The position numbers were made by a program, and so were the translations under genes. A stretch of 64,000 bases of DNA from Arthrobotrys musiformis (lineage: Eukaryota; Ascomycota; Orbiliomycetes; Orbiliales; Orbiliaceae): positions 1,426,001 to 1,490,000 of the forward strand of contig JAVHJL010000008.1 in the NCBI GenBank assembly GCA_036971715.1, written 5' to 3'. This document shows positions 35,339 through 47,855 of this stretch, piece after piece (the first letter of the stretch is position 1; each line of letters opens with the position of its first letter). Below the pieces are notes generated by a model. The model had not been told where the DNA came from. It saw only the letters and a program-made list of their open reading frames with translations, and searched no databases.

Positions 35339-37516
35339 ATGGCGGTCGCCGTTTCGAACTTTATACTTTCGATTTTGTATATTTTTGTCTTTCTCTCACC
35401 AGTTCTCAAAGCGACAAATGCAAACCTGAAAGCGATTACATTGGATCTTATTGATGAGTCCAAAAGATTCCATAGTGACAACCTGCGTCGGCGACAAGTC
35501 GGCGAGGGGTGGAGGAGTACTGATCTAACATATGTTAGTGATATTGTCATGAATATATATATATGAAGCCGACCCCTCGATATCGCCGGAAGGCCGCTAA
35601 CCAAATTGTATTTAATATGAACAGAATTCAACGGACTTCCAATTTTACGTTGAAGCCAATATTGGTATGTGGCTTATGAGGTTTTATTTATTGCTGCGAG
35701 AGCGGCAATATTCTGGTCCTAACACTATGCTGCTCGGGAGCTAGGTGAACAGAGTAAAAACCTCAAGCTCGGAGTTATTCAGAATCCGTTCACATGGGTC
35801 GCAAGCCGATGGAATAGCACACAAGATTGCCCACCTTTGACGCAAATATTTCCGTGTGGAAGAGTGCAATCTCAAGGCTTCTGTAAGTCTTTTAAATTAT
35901 TGAATCATTTGAAATGCGTAACTCAAACTCATAGCCCCCCCTTCTCTCTTTTGAAAACCTTTAGTTTCTCTGTACCCACCCGATTCGACGTCTTATCGAA
36001 ACCTTAGCGATGATTTCGACATTGAATACAGAGATAATAGATATGTATGAGTCCTAATCGAAAAATACGTTTTTTATGGTCTGAAGTTTGCTGAGTGCTG
36101 ATGCTTCTTAGGCCATCGGGTACTGGGGTCGAGACAAATTCCGACTCGGCCAAATGACAATCGAAGGTATCAATTTCGGTGTCGCGCGATACTATAACGC
36201 AACCCCATCCCTAGGTTTAGAGCGTAGCGATTCCACTACCCTGTACCCGACCTTCCTAGAGGTGATGCAGCAACAGGGTCTTATCAACACTCCCACATAC
36301 GGAGTATACATCGGCGATATCCGTGGAAGGGAAGATTCCGGGAAATCAATTACTTTTGGGGGGATCGATGTTGCAAAATTTACCAAGCCATTGAGGACGT
36401 TCAGTAGCCGGTCAGACTACGCGCTCAATCTTCTTAATATTGACATAGTCTCCGAGGGTGCTGTGTCATCTAGGCCACTCTCGCGGCCGGCGACGTCACC
36501 CCTTGTTGCTAGTATGAACTTTGGCACACCGTAAGATATTCCCAAAACCTATCCGGCCCGACTTCTTTCCTTTTGGCGGTGAATTTTAACCGGTTCTTCT
36601 AGTTCAATTCATCTCCCGAGTAATGTGTTCGATATCGTAATGGATGATATCGGTGCTTTACCAAGCAACGATTATTACATTAACACCCTCCCTCCCTCAG
36701 GCTCTGGATTGAATTTTACGTTCACCGACGGACTCTCCATATTCATCCCTTACAGCCAATTTCTCGTACCTATCCCGGATACCGTCTGGTATTTAGTATT
36801 GATAGTATCTAATGACCGAAACACCGTTATGGGCACCCCGTTCTTTAGGTGAGGGCTTTTCGTCTGTTCAAGCGAGGCTCGATGTGGAACTGACGAATAT
36901 CTGCAGGAGTGCTTATGTCTTTTACGATTTTCAAAATGAAGAATTTTCGGTCGCTCCAGCGTTGTATAATCTTACCGCATCCAACGTTACCGAAGTGGGT
37001 GTCAACAATGCCTCTGTTACGGAGATTAGAGAGTTATTCGAATCACCCACCGAGCCCGAGGGCCCAATTTTCACGGACCCACCCCCCACAACCCCAACAC
37101 CACCTATTGACACTGGAGACGCCGGCAGTGGCAGTGGCGGGGGAGGTACACCTATAGGCGCAATCGTGGGTGGGGCAGTTGGTGGGGCCGCGGTCATCGC
37201 GTTAATCGTAGGCGTCTGCTACTACGTTTTCTTCTACCGTCCAAGACACTCAGCGGCCACTCATAATATGCCCCCAATGCAAGATCCATACGCCCAATAC
37301 CCTTCTGGTGGGGGTATGTCCGGCGGCCAACCAACATCCCCAACTGTAACTGGATACACCAACGAGCAGTTTTCACCGACAAAGCCAGATTACTCATCGC
37401 CAATCACTTCCCCAGTGTCAGAGGTGAGCTCCAGTCCTTGGGTTAGGCCGCCAGAAAACACTGTAGCGCCAGCCAATTTCAACCGCAATCCCAACTTGCA
37501 TGAGATGTCGGCGTAG
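35339..37516 (+). CDS. Catalytically dead A1 aspartic-protease homologue, signal-anchored type I membrane protein
   Basis: Seven exons: 35339-35533, 35625-35664, 35745-35882, 35965-36044, 36112-36530, 36603-36848 and 36907-37516; 575 aa with consistent phases. The first 24 residues form a signal peptide. The A1 fold is clear: FQFYVEANIG (70-79), YRNLSDDFDIEYRDN (135-149), FRLGQMTIEGINFGVA, GVYIGDIRG plus SITFGGIDVAKF, and the closing TPFFRSAYVFYD. The first catalytic motif (normally DTGS) is replaced within LGVIQNPFTWVAS (87-99), which holds no Asp. The second (normally D[ST]GT) reads NFGTPSIHLP (287-296), with Asn287 at the catalytic position and LP at the expected spacing. A Gly-rich hinge, a transmembrane helix (about 456-482) and a roughly 93-residue Pro/Ser-rich cytosolic tail follow. 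It therefore cannot be a classical aspartic protease; a binding or sensor role is inferred. It is divergent from the NLR. Confidence 0.87.
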
Positions 37517-38198
37517 TTTAAAAGTTAGTTTCCAGCTAGCTCGAAACTGCTAACGCCTGTAGACACGACTATGAAGTTTACGGCTAGATACGGTGGATTT
37601 CCCTTTTTTTCCTTCTAATTACTCCTTTCTATTAACATGCTTAAATATTTACTCATGACTTATATACATATAACTGAGTTCAAAGATTTATGTGGGACTG
37701 GAAATGAGGTCATGTACATTTTCACTATAGCAGTAATTATCGATTGCGGCGGCATGTTCTGTCGAAGGGCTTAATTGGATTGCGTGTTGGTATTGTTGCA
37801 TTTCGCATATACCTTGTTGACTATCGTCGACGACTCGTGATTAGGTATCGATGTCATGTCATGTTATATTAGTCAGGGAAACAGTCTGGATTTTTCTCTA
37901 TAAAGTTGTCTTTGTAATATCCGGACTTCATGAAGCTGTAGATGTACGGCTTAGCTAATGCCAAACTGTCATTACATGGGGGGATTCTCGAAACGGCCTG
38001 AACCCGTGCAGAAGCCGGCTGCACGCCAGGCGAATTACAGGGCCGAAGTCGCAGTTACCCGAATCGGGCGACCTCAGTCGATTGCGCCATTCTTGTTGTT
38101 ACACCCACCGCAAACCAGCTCTCTTCACTATACATTAGCTCCCCTTCGACCTTGAAAATATTCCCCAGATTTTCTATTGCAAATTTCACAAGAAAGCT
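37517..38198. other. Intergenic region, 682 bp
   Basis: This holds the 3' side of the protease-like gene and the promoter of cysteine synthase. AT-rich to about 37700, then mixed. No gene or clear regulatory motif is seen. Confidence 0.65.
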
Positions 38199-39520
38199 AT
38201 GTTTCGCACGACAGTTCGCAGGTTCTCAACCTCCGTCACACGAGCCTCTGAGGCTGCATATACCCAGCGGGTTTCTCAGGCGCAAGGCACCGTCAATGGA
38301 TTTGTTGGTGGTATGTTTTCCGCTCCACTGCGCTCGTTGGAAGTGCACTTATCACTCCACTATTGTTTTTTTTTCTCCTCTGGGAATATGAACAGCCTTG
38401 GATTTTTTTAAAAAAATATGGACAGCTAATAACGAAAAGCAATCGGCAGGACTCCATTAATCCGTCTCAACAAACTTAGCGATGAAACTGGTTGTGAAAT
38501 CCTCGGAAAAGCCGAGTTTATGAATCCGGGAGGGAGCGTAAAAGGTATCGGCCCCATTTCCAGACTTGTCGTGGGAGGGCGGGATAGGAGAAATGGGGTT
38601 CCTAACATGATGTTCTGGAAAAAATAGACCGCGCAGCTCTTTATGTTGTTAAAGACGCCGAGGAACGCTCCCTTCTCAAGCCCGGCGGCACCGTTGTCGA
38701 AGGTACGGCCGGAAACACCGGTATTGGCCTCGCCCACGTCTGTCGCTCCAAGGGCTACAAATGTGTGATTTACATGCCCAACACCCAATCGCAGGGTAAA
38801 ATCGATCTCCTCCGCCTCCTCGGTGCAGAGGTCTACCCCGTCCCCGCTGTCGCCTTCGAGAACCCGGAAAATTACAACCATCAGGCGAAACGACATGCTG
38901 AGAGATTGGAGAACGCCGTGTGGACGAATCAGTTCGATAACACGGCTAACCGACGGGCGCATATCGAAACTACTGGTCCGGAGATTTGGGAACAAACCGG
39001 TGGGAAGATCGATGGGTTTACGTGCTCTACCGGAACCGGCGGTACGCTGGCGGGTATTACGAGATACTTAAAGGAGAAGAGTGATGGGAAAGTTAAGAGC
39101 TTCCTGGCGGATCCACCTGGATCGGTGCTGTATTCATACATCACATCCGGAGGGAAGTTAAATGAGAGGACAGGGAGCTCGATAACGGAGGGTATCGGTC
39201 AAGGCCGTGTTACCGATAATTTGCAGCCAGATATCGAATTGGTGGATAGTGCGCTGCATATTGCAGATGAGAAGAGTATTGAGATGGTGTACAGGCTATT
39301 GGACGAGGAAGGGCTATATATGGGAGCTAGTACAGCCTTGAATGTGGTTGCGGCATATGAGATGGCGAAGATACTGGGACCTGGAAAGACGGTTGTTACC
39401 GTCCTATGCGACGGAGCATACCGATACGCCGAAAGACTGTTTAGCAGGAAATGGTTGGAGACCAAGGGTTTGGTAGATGCGATCCCCCCGCATTTGCAAA
39501 AGTACATTGTCTTGCCATAG
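38199..39520 (+). CDS. cysB: Cysteine synthase (O-acetylserine sulfhydrylase), mitochondrial type
   Basis: Exons 38199-38310, 38440-38544 and 38628-39520 encode 369 aa. The joins restore the family motifs: GAIGRTPLIRLN across intron 1 and NPGGSVKDRAAL across intron 2, where Lys is the PLP Schiff-base residue. Also present are the EGTAGNTGIGLA substrate loop and the STGTGGTLAG phosphate-binding loop. The enzyme is PLP-dependent and makes cysteine from O-acetylserine and sulfide. The N-terminus (MFRTTVRRFSTSVTRAS) is basic and Ser/Thr-rich with no acidic residue, a plausible mitochondrial presequence. Intron 2 has a CTAAC branch. Cystathionine beta-synthase is excluded by length and the absence of CBS domains. 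The symbol follows Aspergillus usage. Confidence 0.92.
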
Positions 39521-39692
39521 GCGTCTTAAGAGCCACCATGCATAGCATATATATTGTATAAAATATAAATTTGGATATCATCAAAAGAATATTGCTTGTC
39601 TTTTAGAAACTTTTTAAAAAACAAAAAAGGGAGAACTCAGGTTCCTCGCCATCTATATATATACACCCCCAAAATAACTTCTAAACTCCAGT

Positions 39693-42600
39693 TTAACCAA
39701 CCCACTTCCTAGCATTCCTAAACATTCTAACCCACGGACCAAGATGTCCCCAAGTCTTAGCCTCCTCGCTCAACCAACTGTGTGCCTGCAGCAACACTGT
39801 TCGTTCCGGATGTGGCATCATCGCCAAAACTCTTCCATCTTCACTCCTCACACCTGTAATACCTCTTGGGCTTCCATTTGGATTTTCGGGATACTTCTCG
39901 GTAACCTTACCCTCATTATCAATGTACCTCAAACTAACGTATCCCTTCTCTTCCAAACCATTAACATTAGCTCCATCCTTAAACACTGCTCTTCCCTCTC
40001 CATGTGCGGTAACTATTGGCATCTTCGTCCCCTTCATACCCTGGAAGAAGATGCTATTCTCCTCAACGACTTCCACCATGCACACTCTAGCTTCGTACTG
40101 CTCGCTTTCGTTCCTTTCGAAGTTCGGCCAGACATCATTGGCACCTGGGATTATCTCCTTCAAATGGCTCAGGAATTGACACCCGTTACAAACGCCGAGG
40201 GTAAAAGTATCCTTCCTTTCGAAGAAGTCCGCGAATCCCTTTCGGGTCTGTGGGTGCAGCAGCACGGATTTTGCCCATCCTGCTCCGGCGCCGAGTACGT
40301 CACCGTACGAGAATCCACCGCAGGCTGCGATACCGGTGAATGATGACAGTGATACACCTCCAGAGATCAAGTCTGTCATGTGGATATCGACTGGAGTAAA
40401 CCCGGCCATCAAGAAAGCGAATGCCATTTCGGCGTGTCCGTTGACACCTTGTTCACGAAGAATGGCAACCTTGGGCTTGGAAGTAAGCGATGCAGGGATA
40501 ACGGATTCCTTAGGGTCAAAAGTGAGCTGGTAGGATAAGCCCGAGTTATTGTCATCTTTGATAGAAGAGTATTCTTGTTCTGCGCATGACGGGTTATCTC
40601 GGATCTTTTGCATCTCGAAGGAGGTGCGAGCCCAGAGAAGCTGGAGCTCGGAACGGGTAGAGGAGTAGATGGTGTCCTTATGGTGATGGATTTTCACAGG
40701 TTGAGGCGATGCTAATACGGGCTTAGCAATCGTAGAGATAGAGGAGGTGTGGATGCCATGGGCATTCAGGATTCGGCCGAATTCATTAAGGTCGGCTTCT
40801 TTGATTTGGAATACGGCACCGAGTTCCTCGTTGAAGAGGGCCTGGATGGCTTCTGATTCTGAGTTACCGCTGACCAAACTGTCGAGTCTAATGTCTAGAC
40901 CTGTACGGCCTGCGAAGGCCATCTCAACAAGAGTAGTAAACAGACCACCGTCGCTGCGGTCGTGATACGCAAGTACGATTCCAGATTCCCGAAATTCTTG
41001 AACGGCCTTGAAGAATCCCTTCAATACTGGCACATCTCGGACGTCTGGGACTTCGGAGCCAACTTGTCCGAAAACTTGAGCTAGTGCGCTACCTCCTAGT
41101 GCGCGAGCACCCTGAGCGAGATCGACGAACACAAGGAGAGTGCTCTCATCTCGGACAAGGGCAGGAGTCCAAGTCCTTCTGATATCAGCGACAGCACAGA
41201 AGGCTGTGACAACAAGTGAAATGGGAGCTGTAACTTCATCACTCTTGCCCCATTTCATCTTCATGCTCATAGAATCTTTGCCGACTGGGATCGAAACACC
41301 GAGTTTAGGGCACAAGTCCAAACCAACTGCTTCAACTGCTTCATAGAGCGCAGCACCCTCACCGGGGTGGCTACCGGCAGCCATCCAGTTAGCGGATAGG
41401 CGAACGCGCTCGAGGCCTCCCAAGATGTCAGCCGCGGCAAGGTTCGTCAATGATTCCGCTACAGCCATCCTGGCTGATGATGCTGGTGAGACTAGTGCTA
41501 AGATTGGGCGTTCACCCATTGCCATTGCTTCTCCTGTTGTAACGTCCGGGGAGAGCGAGGTTGCAGTGACTCCGACGTCTGCGACGGGAGTCTGCCATGG
41601 GCCGACCATCTGGTCCCGTACTACCAAGCCAGTGACACTTCTGTCACCGATCGTGATCAAAAATTGTTTCGATCCGACGGACGGGAGGGTTAGAACCCTC
41701 TCGATAGCTTCGGGTAGCGAAGACTCGGGCGCCTTAGGAATGTATTGTTTCAACGAAGCATCGAATGTTGGTAGTTGCAGCTTCCTCGTCTTGACATCTT
41801 TGTGCATCTTTGGCGGCTTTCCAAAAAGTGTCGACATTGGCAGGTCGATAGGCACCGGATGGTCTTTAGACTCGTTATCAGTTAAGACCAATCTCTGTTC
41901 CTCCTCGCTACCACCAACGGCCCTTCCCACAACTCTGAACCCGCATCGTTCTCGCTTTGCCATATTTTCGAAGACTTCCAAGCCCTCTTCCGCAACTGCA
42001 AGCACGTATCTTTCCTGCGCTTCACAGCACCAAATTTGTAGTGGGCTCATGCTCTTGTCTGCGCTCTCCACATCCCTGAGCTCGAATTTTGCCCCAAGCC
42101 CTGCATCATGAACCAACTCTGGTAGCGCATTGGACAAACCACCCGCTCCAACGTCATGGATAGATCGGATAGGGTTTTGGTCACCCAATGCCGTACAGGC
42201 ATCGATAACCATCTGGGCTCTCCTCTGCATCTCCGGGTTGCCTCTCTGGACCGAAGCAAAGTCAAGTTCGACGGACCCTTCACCAGATGCCACACTTGAA
42301 GCTGCTCCACCTCCCAATCCAATCAACATCGCGGGGCCTCCGAGCACAATCAAATATGCGCCGGGGTTGATAGCTCCCTTCTCCTTCAGTGCGTGTTGCG
42401 GCCTGATTGTTCCCAATCCACCAGCGATCATAATGGGTTTATGGTACCCTCTAACCTCCTCTGCCTTATCCTCTGTGACAGGGACGGGCACACTGGTTGT
42501 CAGAGTTCTGAAGTAACCCGTGATGCACGGTCTTCCAAACTCGTTGTTGAACGCAGCGCTGCCGATCGGGGCTTCGAGCATGATATCCAAGGATGAAGCA

Positions 42601-43868
42601 ATATGGTATGGTTTCCCAACATCTAATTCCCATGGTCGTTTATAATCCGGAATCAAAAGATCCGAAACGTTGAATCCAGACAATCCAGCCTTCGGCTTCG
42701 ACCCCCGCCCGACGGCACCCTCATCACGGATCTCACCGCCAGACCCAGTGGCTGCACCGGGATAGGGGGAAACAGCGGTAGGGTGGTTGTGCGTCTCTAC
42801 CTTTGCCACGAAATGTACCGTCTCGTCCGTCAAAGTCCAGTCTCCAGTCTTGTTGTCAGGTGCCCAGAAAGTCGCCTTCGAGCCCTCCAAAACGGCGGCA
42901 TTATCCGAGTACGCGGAGATAGTATGGTTCGGGCTAGTCTTGTGGGTGTTTCTGATCATGCCAAACAAGGAATTTGGTTTGTCGACCCCATCGATAGTCC
43001 ACGAGGCGTTGAATTGTTTGTGACGACAATGCTCGGAATTGACTTGAGCGAACATGAAGAGTTCCACATCGTAGGGGTCACGTGGGCAGGCTCCGTTAGG
43101 TGAGAAGGCATTTAGAAGATAGGATTTCTCAGAGGCGTCCAGGGCTAAACCATAGGTCTTGTTGGCAGCTTCAAGTGTTTCGGCGGGGTTTGAGGCAGTG
43201 GTGAGGTTAATCTGGGTCGCTGGAGCTGGGGTGGTAGAGGCGTGGGACAACGAGGATATTGGCATAGTTGGGGTGAGGGTCTACGACAGGACGGATGAGC
43301 ATTGGACTCTACAGACAATATCTCGGAAACGAGGACCAACCTGCGTCATACGATCATGAAGAATGCTGCTGAAAGAGCCAACATCCAACTTACTCGCATC
43401 GCCACTAAACTTAAGCGCAAATGCGACACCTCTTTCAATACGAGTAACTAGATTTTCCATGTCGCAGACATGCGCAATACTCGTCGCCTTTGAAGACCAT
43501 GGCGAAATAGTACCCGGTCTCGGACTTGCGAACAAGACGAGAACGTCCTCGAGTCCATTGACGTTAAAATCGGGGTTTTCAATCGCATCCTTCAATAATT
43601 GAGATGGTGGATCGGTAACATCGGCTTCGTCGCCATATCGGAGCAATTGTTCGAGGATTTGACGTTCCTTGCTTCGAACATTTTGCAAAGTCGCATGAGC
43701 ATTTGCGCCAGTGGTTTGGACGTAATGGACATGAAGACTGGATATAGTTTCCAGTCGAACGGATGTCGAAGATGGAAGTTTTGAGTTTATGGATTTTGTG
43801 AGTTCCGCGATACGGAATGAGGAAAGAGCAGGAGAGCCTGGTAGGGGGAACCAGGTTGTAGTGGACAT
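39693..43868 (-). CDS. ADE6: Phosphoribosylformylglycinamidine synthase (FGAM synthase)
   Basis: Exons 43868-43341 and 43280-39693 encode 1371 aa, the usual size of the eukaryotic single-chain enzyme. The 60-nt intron (donor GTTGGT, acceptor TAG) keeps phase and joins LHDRMTQ to TLTPTMP. The enzyme converts FGAR, ATP and glutamine to FGAM, step 4 of purine synthesis. Order: N-terminal PurS-like domain (1-170), linker, then AIRS-like domains with FAQVNSEHCRHKQFN, TGSGGEIRDEGAVGRG and VGKDSMSMKMKW. The C-terminal class I glutamine amidotransferase has GVCNGCQF (nucleophile Cys about 1207) and the HPERT His/Glu pair near the end. The gene is divergent from the condensin gene; its 3' end lies about 170 bp from that of cysteine synthase. 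Confidence 0.97.
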
Positions 43869-44408
43869 TGTGACTTGCCAGAAGCAATAGTAGTCAGTAT
43901 CGAATTGAATTAAAAGACTGAATTCTAAACTATAATAGCTTCTAGAAAAAAAAATATCTTCGAGATGAACTCACCTGCTTTTCAATTGCTCAGTGCCTCC
44001 GGACCAGCTTCATTGACAGAGAGTAGCAAGTAAAAGGAAGAGAATCGAACCCAACAATTCAACCGGTCACAATTTTCATCGGCGAAGGCAGCTAAAAAGG
44101 TGGGCTGCTGCAAGGTGGGATGTGTTGCATATGTCGTCTATCGATTAGATTAGATTAGATTAGATCTCGAATATATGAGATCGGGGATAAGGTCAGATGG
44201 ATATCTCCGATCGGGACTGTTAGTAAACAAAGAAAACAACAACCCGTCCAAGCAACTTCGCAAGCTCAACTTGCTGGGATAGCTACCAAGCACATCCCAC
44301 TTATTCCCCGCGCGTGATCAAACTACAATTTTCGCTTCAATTGACGACTTTTTACCACCGGACGACCTCATACACGAACCGAACGCCCATACCGAAATAT
44401 CTATCGCA
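43869..44408. promoter_or_regulatory. Bidirectional promoter, ADE6 (-) / condensin Cnd3 (+)
   Basis: A 540-bp gap separates two divergent start codons and must hold both promoters. It contains a perfect (GATTA)4 array at 44143-44162 and no TATA box that I trust. Confidence 0.7.
44143..44162. repeat. (GATTA)4 pentanucleotide repeat
   Basis: Four perfect GATTA units lie in the centre of the ADE6/Cnd3 intergenic region. Confidence 0.95.
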
Positions 44409-47400
44409 ATGCCGCCCCGAAAAGCCAGTGCAACTTCTGGCACGCGAAAAACACGAGCTACCAAAGCTACCAAAGCTACCAAGGCTTCCAAAGAAAAGGA
44501 AGCTGCTGCAGTCGCGGTAGCAGTAGCGCTATCTCAAGCCTCAGCCTCGGTCTCCCCTCCCCCCGACGTACCGCAGTATACACCGCTCCAAACAGCAATC
44601 CAAACTTCCTTTAGTTCTGCACAGGGTTCGACTGCTACGCATCGAAAGCTCGTAGTCGCACTACGGGCTACACAGGAGAAATGCGCGAAAGAAGGCATGA
44701 GGGCCGAAAAGGCCTTTTGTGTGGAATTTGTACGATGTTTAAATCGCGCTCTTGTTGTCAAGAAGGGAGAGGCGGTTGGGGACCGGATATTGAGATTTTG
44801 TGATTCCTTCGTTCGACATATTTATGAAAAAGGTGGGTTATATACCACTTGGATACTTGGCGGTGGTGGCGTCTAACGAAGACTGTTGTGGGCAGAATTG
44901 AAGGACAGAAAAGCGGCAAAGACCAGCGACGGCGACGTGGAGATGCAAGTAGATGATGAGGATGACGACCAACTACCGCCATCCTGCACGACTCGCTTCA
45001 CACGGTTCCTTCTCGCACATCTCGCGAAGGGCCTTACAGCAGCCAACAAAATTGTTCGATTTCGCGTCTGTCAGTTTTTCGCGTTAACACTAAGCTCGAT
45101 ACCTGCCCTGGATGAGCATTCATTTGCTTTGTTGAAGAAGGGTTTGGTGAGGAGGATGTACGATCGAGAGTCCAATATCAGAGGTCAAGCAGCGCTGGCG
45201 CTGATGAGACTAGGATTTGGCGCTGCAGAGGAAGAGGAGGAGGAAGAAGAGGATGACGATGACGATGACGAGGGCTTGGTGCAAAATACTGTGGTTGGAA
45301 GGCTGGTAGATAGGTTGTCAGGCGACAACAGCGCGTATGTTTCTATACACAGGTATCATAGTTCGACAGCCGCTAACTTGGTTATACATCAGGGAGGTCC
45401 GCCGAGCTATTTTGATGAATCTAAATCATACGCCATTAACACTCCCACATCTCCTGGAGAGATCCCGGGATTCCGATGCTTTGACCCGCCGCCTAGTTTA
45501 CTCTAGAACTCTACCCTCCCTTGGCGACTTTCGACTGCTTACAATCTCCATGAGAGAAAAGATTCTCCGATGGGGTCTCCAAGACCGTGATATAGCTGTT
45601 CGAAGGGCCGCCGAAAAAGCATTCGTTGATAATTGGGTCTCCAACGCCGATGGAGACGTATTGGAGGTTCTTGAGCGATTGGACGTTGTGAACAGTAAAG
45701 TCGCAGAGATGGCAATGGAAGCATATTGGCAGCACGGAAACTCCGTCGAAAAGGCGTTCAGTGAGGAGTTCTGGAACGATCTCACCGCGGAATCAATTTT
45801 CTTAGTCCGGACATTCCATGACTATTGTCGAGACCCTAAGACCAAGAATGACCACCACATCGACGAAAAGATTCCCGAGGTTACGACGATGGCACTTATT
45901 ATTCAGAAGTACATTAATCTCTTGATCGAATCCCCACTAGGGGTCCCGGTCAATCCCTCTGGAAGTGTCAACGCTCAACCAAAGGACTCTGCCGAGATCG
46001 AATTTATTGTCGAGCAACTTCTTTTAATAGCTCTCAAAGCGGACTACGGCGACGAAATCGGCCGCCGTGCAATGTTCGCTTTGCTCCGAGAATCACTAGC
46101 AATCGTGGATCTACCAGAAGCGACCGTCAGCCGCATCATAGAGGTCATGCGCAAAGTTTCCGGTGGAGAGCGAGAATTTTGCAGTGTAACATTGGAGATT
46201 ATCGCAGAAGTTCACGATACGATTGCACCAGAGGAAGAACCAGCCGTCGACGGAGACGACAACGACAGCTTCCACTCAGCGCAATCGGAACCAGAAGACG
46301 AACGGCCTAAAAAAAAGCACAAAAGCAAGCAGAAGGCGAAGATTCCAAGAATCGGTGATAGTGATGATGAAATGATGGATCTGGACGACGAAGAATCCGA
46401 TGAGAAGGCAATCAAGGAGATGGTAACAAATCTCAGGTGTCTCTTCATCGCGCAGTGTATGCTTGAGAACGTTGAGGGCGATCTTAGTTCAAACGCTCAT
46501 TTGGGAACCATGCTGAATGGACTCATCGTTCCGGCCGTACGCTCGCAAGAGGCTCCGATAAGAGAAAGAGGCTTGAGGTGCCTGGGACTGTGCTGTCTCC
46601 TTGATAAGCCCCTAGCGGAGGAAAATCTAACGCTGTTCGCCCACTGTTTCAACAAAGGGCATGAAGAGTTACAGGTTGAAGCAGCGCATATTATCTGTGA
46701 TATGTTGGTAATCCACGGAACCACGCTTTTTGAAAGCGAGAAGTGCCAGATCGAGCAGAAGACATTGTACAAGATGTTTGGAAAGGCAACAAAGTTGGAA
46801 GATAGCCCCGAGACGCAAGCCGCTTGCGTAGAGGTGCTCTGTAAGTTATTCTTGGCTAAAGTAGTTGAGGATGACGACGTACGTATCGCCCCTCCCTCCC
46901 TTATTTATCTCCCCAATGGAATACATGTTCGGAGCTAACGAGGAGGGAAAATAGCTGCTCAAAGCTATGGTTATCGCCTACTTTGACCCATCAACAAACG
47001 AGAATCTAGGACTCCGTCAAACCCTCTCGTACTTCCTCCCGGTTTATTGCCACTCACGAGATGACAACCAAGTCCGAATGCAACGTATAATTGTATCGAC
47101 CCTCCATACACTAATAGGATTATTCGCAAACCTGGATGAAGGTGAGGAAATGGTGACACCCGCGAATATAACCAACCAGATGACGGATTGGACGGATCCG
47201 AGAAAGGTGTTCAAGGTGGAGACAATGTTGGAAGGGGCAGTTAACTGGGACGTACACGTCGATTTGGCCACCGATATCGTAGGAAGGATTGTGACAGGCA
47301 GCACAAGTATGGCCACCTCCCCCAATCACCCCTTTTACTTTGAAAAAAAAAAAAAAAAAAAAAAAAAAACCTAATACAATGGTGATAATTATAGAGGAGG

Positions 47401-47855
47401 AAAAGAAGATTCTCTGCCAATTCCTTGGAAAGCTCGTCATCAGCCCCTTCGCCTCCGCAGAGAAACTTCGCGAATTATCCGACCAAACAACAGATCTTCT
47501 CGGAACGAAAGCCGTCACCGACGCTGTTTCCAGAAACGCACTTGTCAAATTCGAAGCCAGTTTGCAGAAGGTTATTGCTACGCAGGAGGAAGGACCTAGA
47601 AGTCGCCCGGGTACTAGAGGTAGCGCCGGTAGTTCCGGAGGCGGCGATGCTGCTGGCGAGGCCGCTGGTGATGATCAAGACGAGGAATTGGGAGGGGAAC
47701 AGAATATTGTAAGTGAGATGAGCGACTTGAATATTGCCAATGCGATTAAAAGGCAACGAAAAGCGGCTAATGCCGAGAAGGCCGAGACCGACGGCGAGAC
47801 GGACCGCGAGGAAGAAGTGAAGGAAGAGGAAGAGGAGGAAGAGGATGACTCGTAG
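44409..47855 (+). CDS. cnd3: Condensin complex subunit 3 (CAP-G / Ycg1 / Cnd3)
   Basis: Exons 44409-44832, 44896-45334, 45393-46878, 46955-47306 and 47395-47855 give 1053 aa with consistent phases. Cnd3 is the HEAT-repeat kleisin-binding and DNA-anchoring subunit of condensin, needed for mitotic chromosome compaction. A basic, Ala/Lys/Thr-rich N-terminus precedes HEAT-type helices (about 50-860): VRFRVCQFFALTLSSI, MYDRESNIRGQAALALMRLG, EVRRAILMNL, DRDIAVRRAAEKAFVDNW, IRERGLRCLGLCCLLDKPLA. Acidic loops interrupt it (poly-Glu/Asp about 255-275; Glu/Asp/Lys-rich about 555-600). The C-terminus is acidic and disordered, ending in a Glu/Asp run. Intron 4 contains a 27-base A tract (47343-47369), so coding length is unaffected by slippage there. 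Confidence 0.94.
47343..47369. repeat. Poly(A)27 tract inside a condensin intron
   Basis: Twenty-seven consecutive A residues lie in intron 4 of the condensin gene (47307-47394), about 25 nt before the acceptor. It is prone to length error in sequencing and to slippage in vivo. Confidence 0.95.

Noticed and set aside
35665..35744. A hidden exon restoring DTGS in the protease-like gene
   Set aside because: The intron has clean GTATGT, CTAAC and TAG signals and none of its three frames encodes DTG[ST]. Exons 2 and 3 already align through the motif region.
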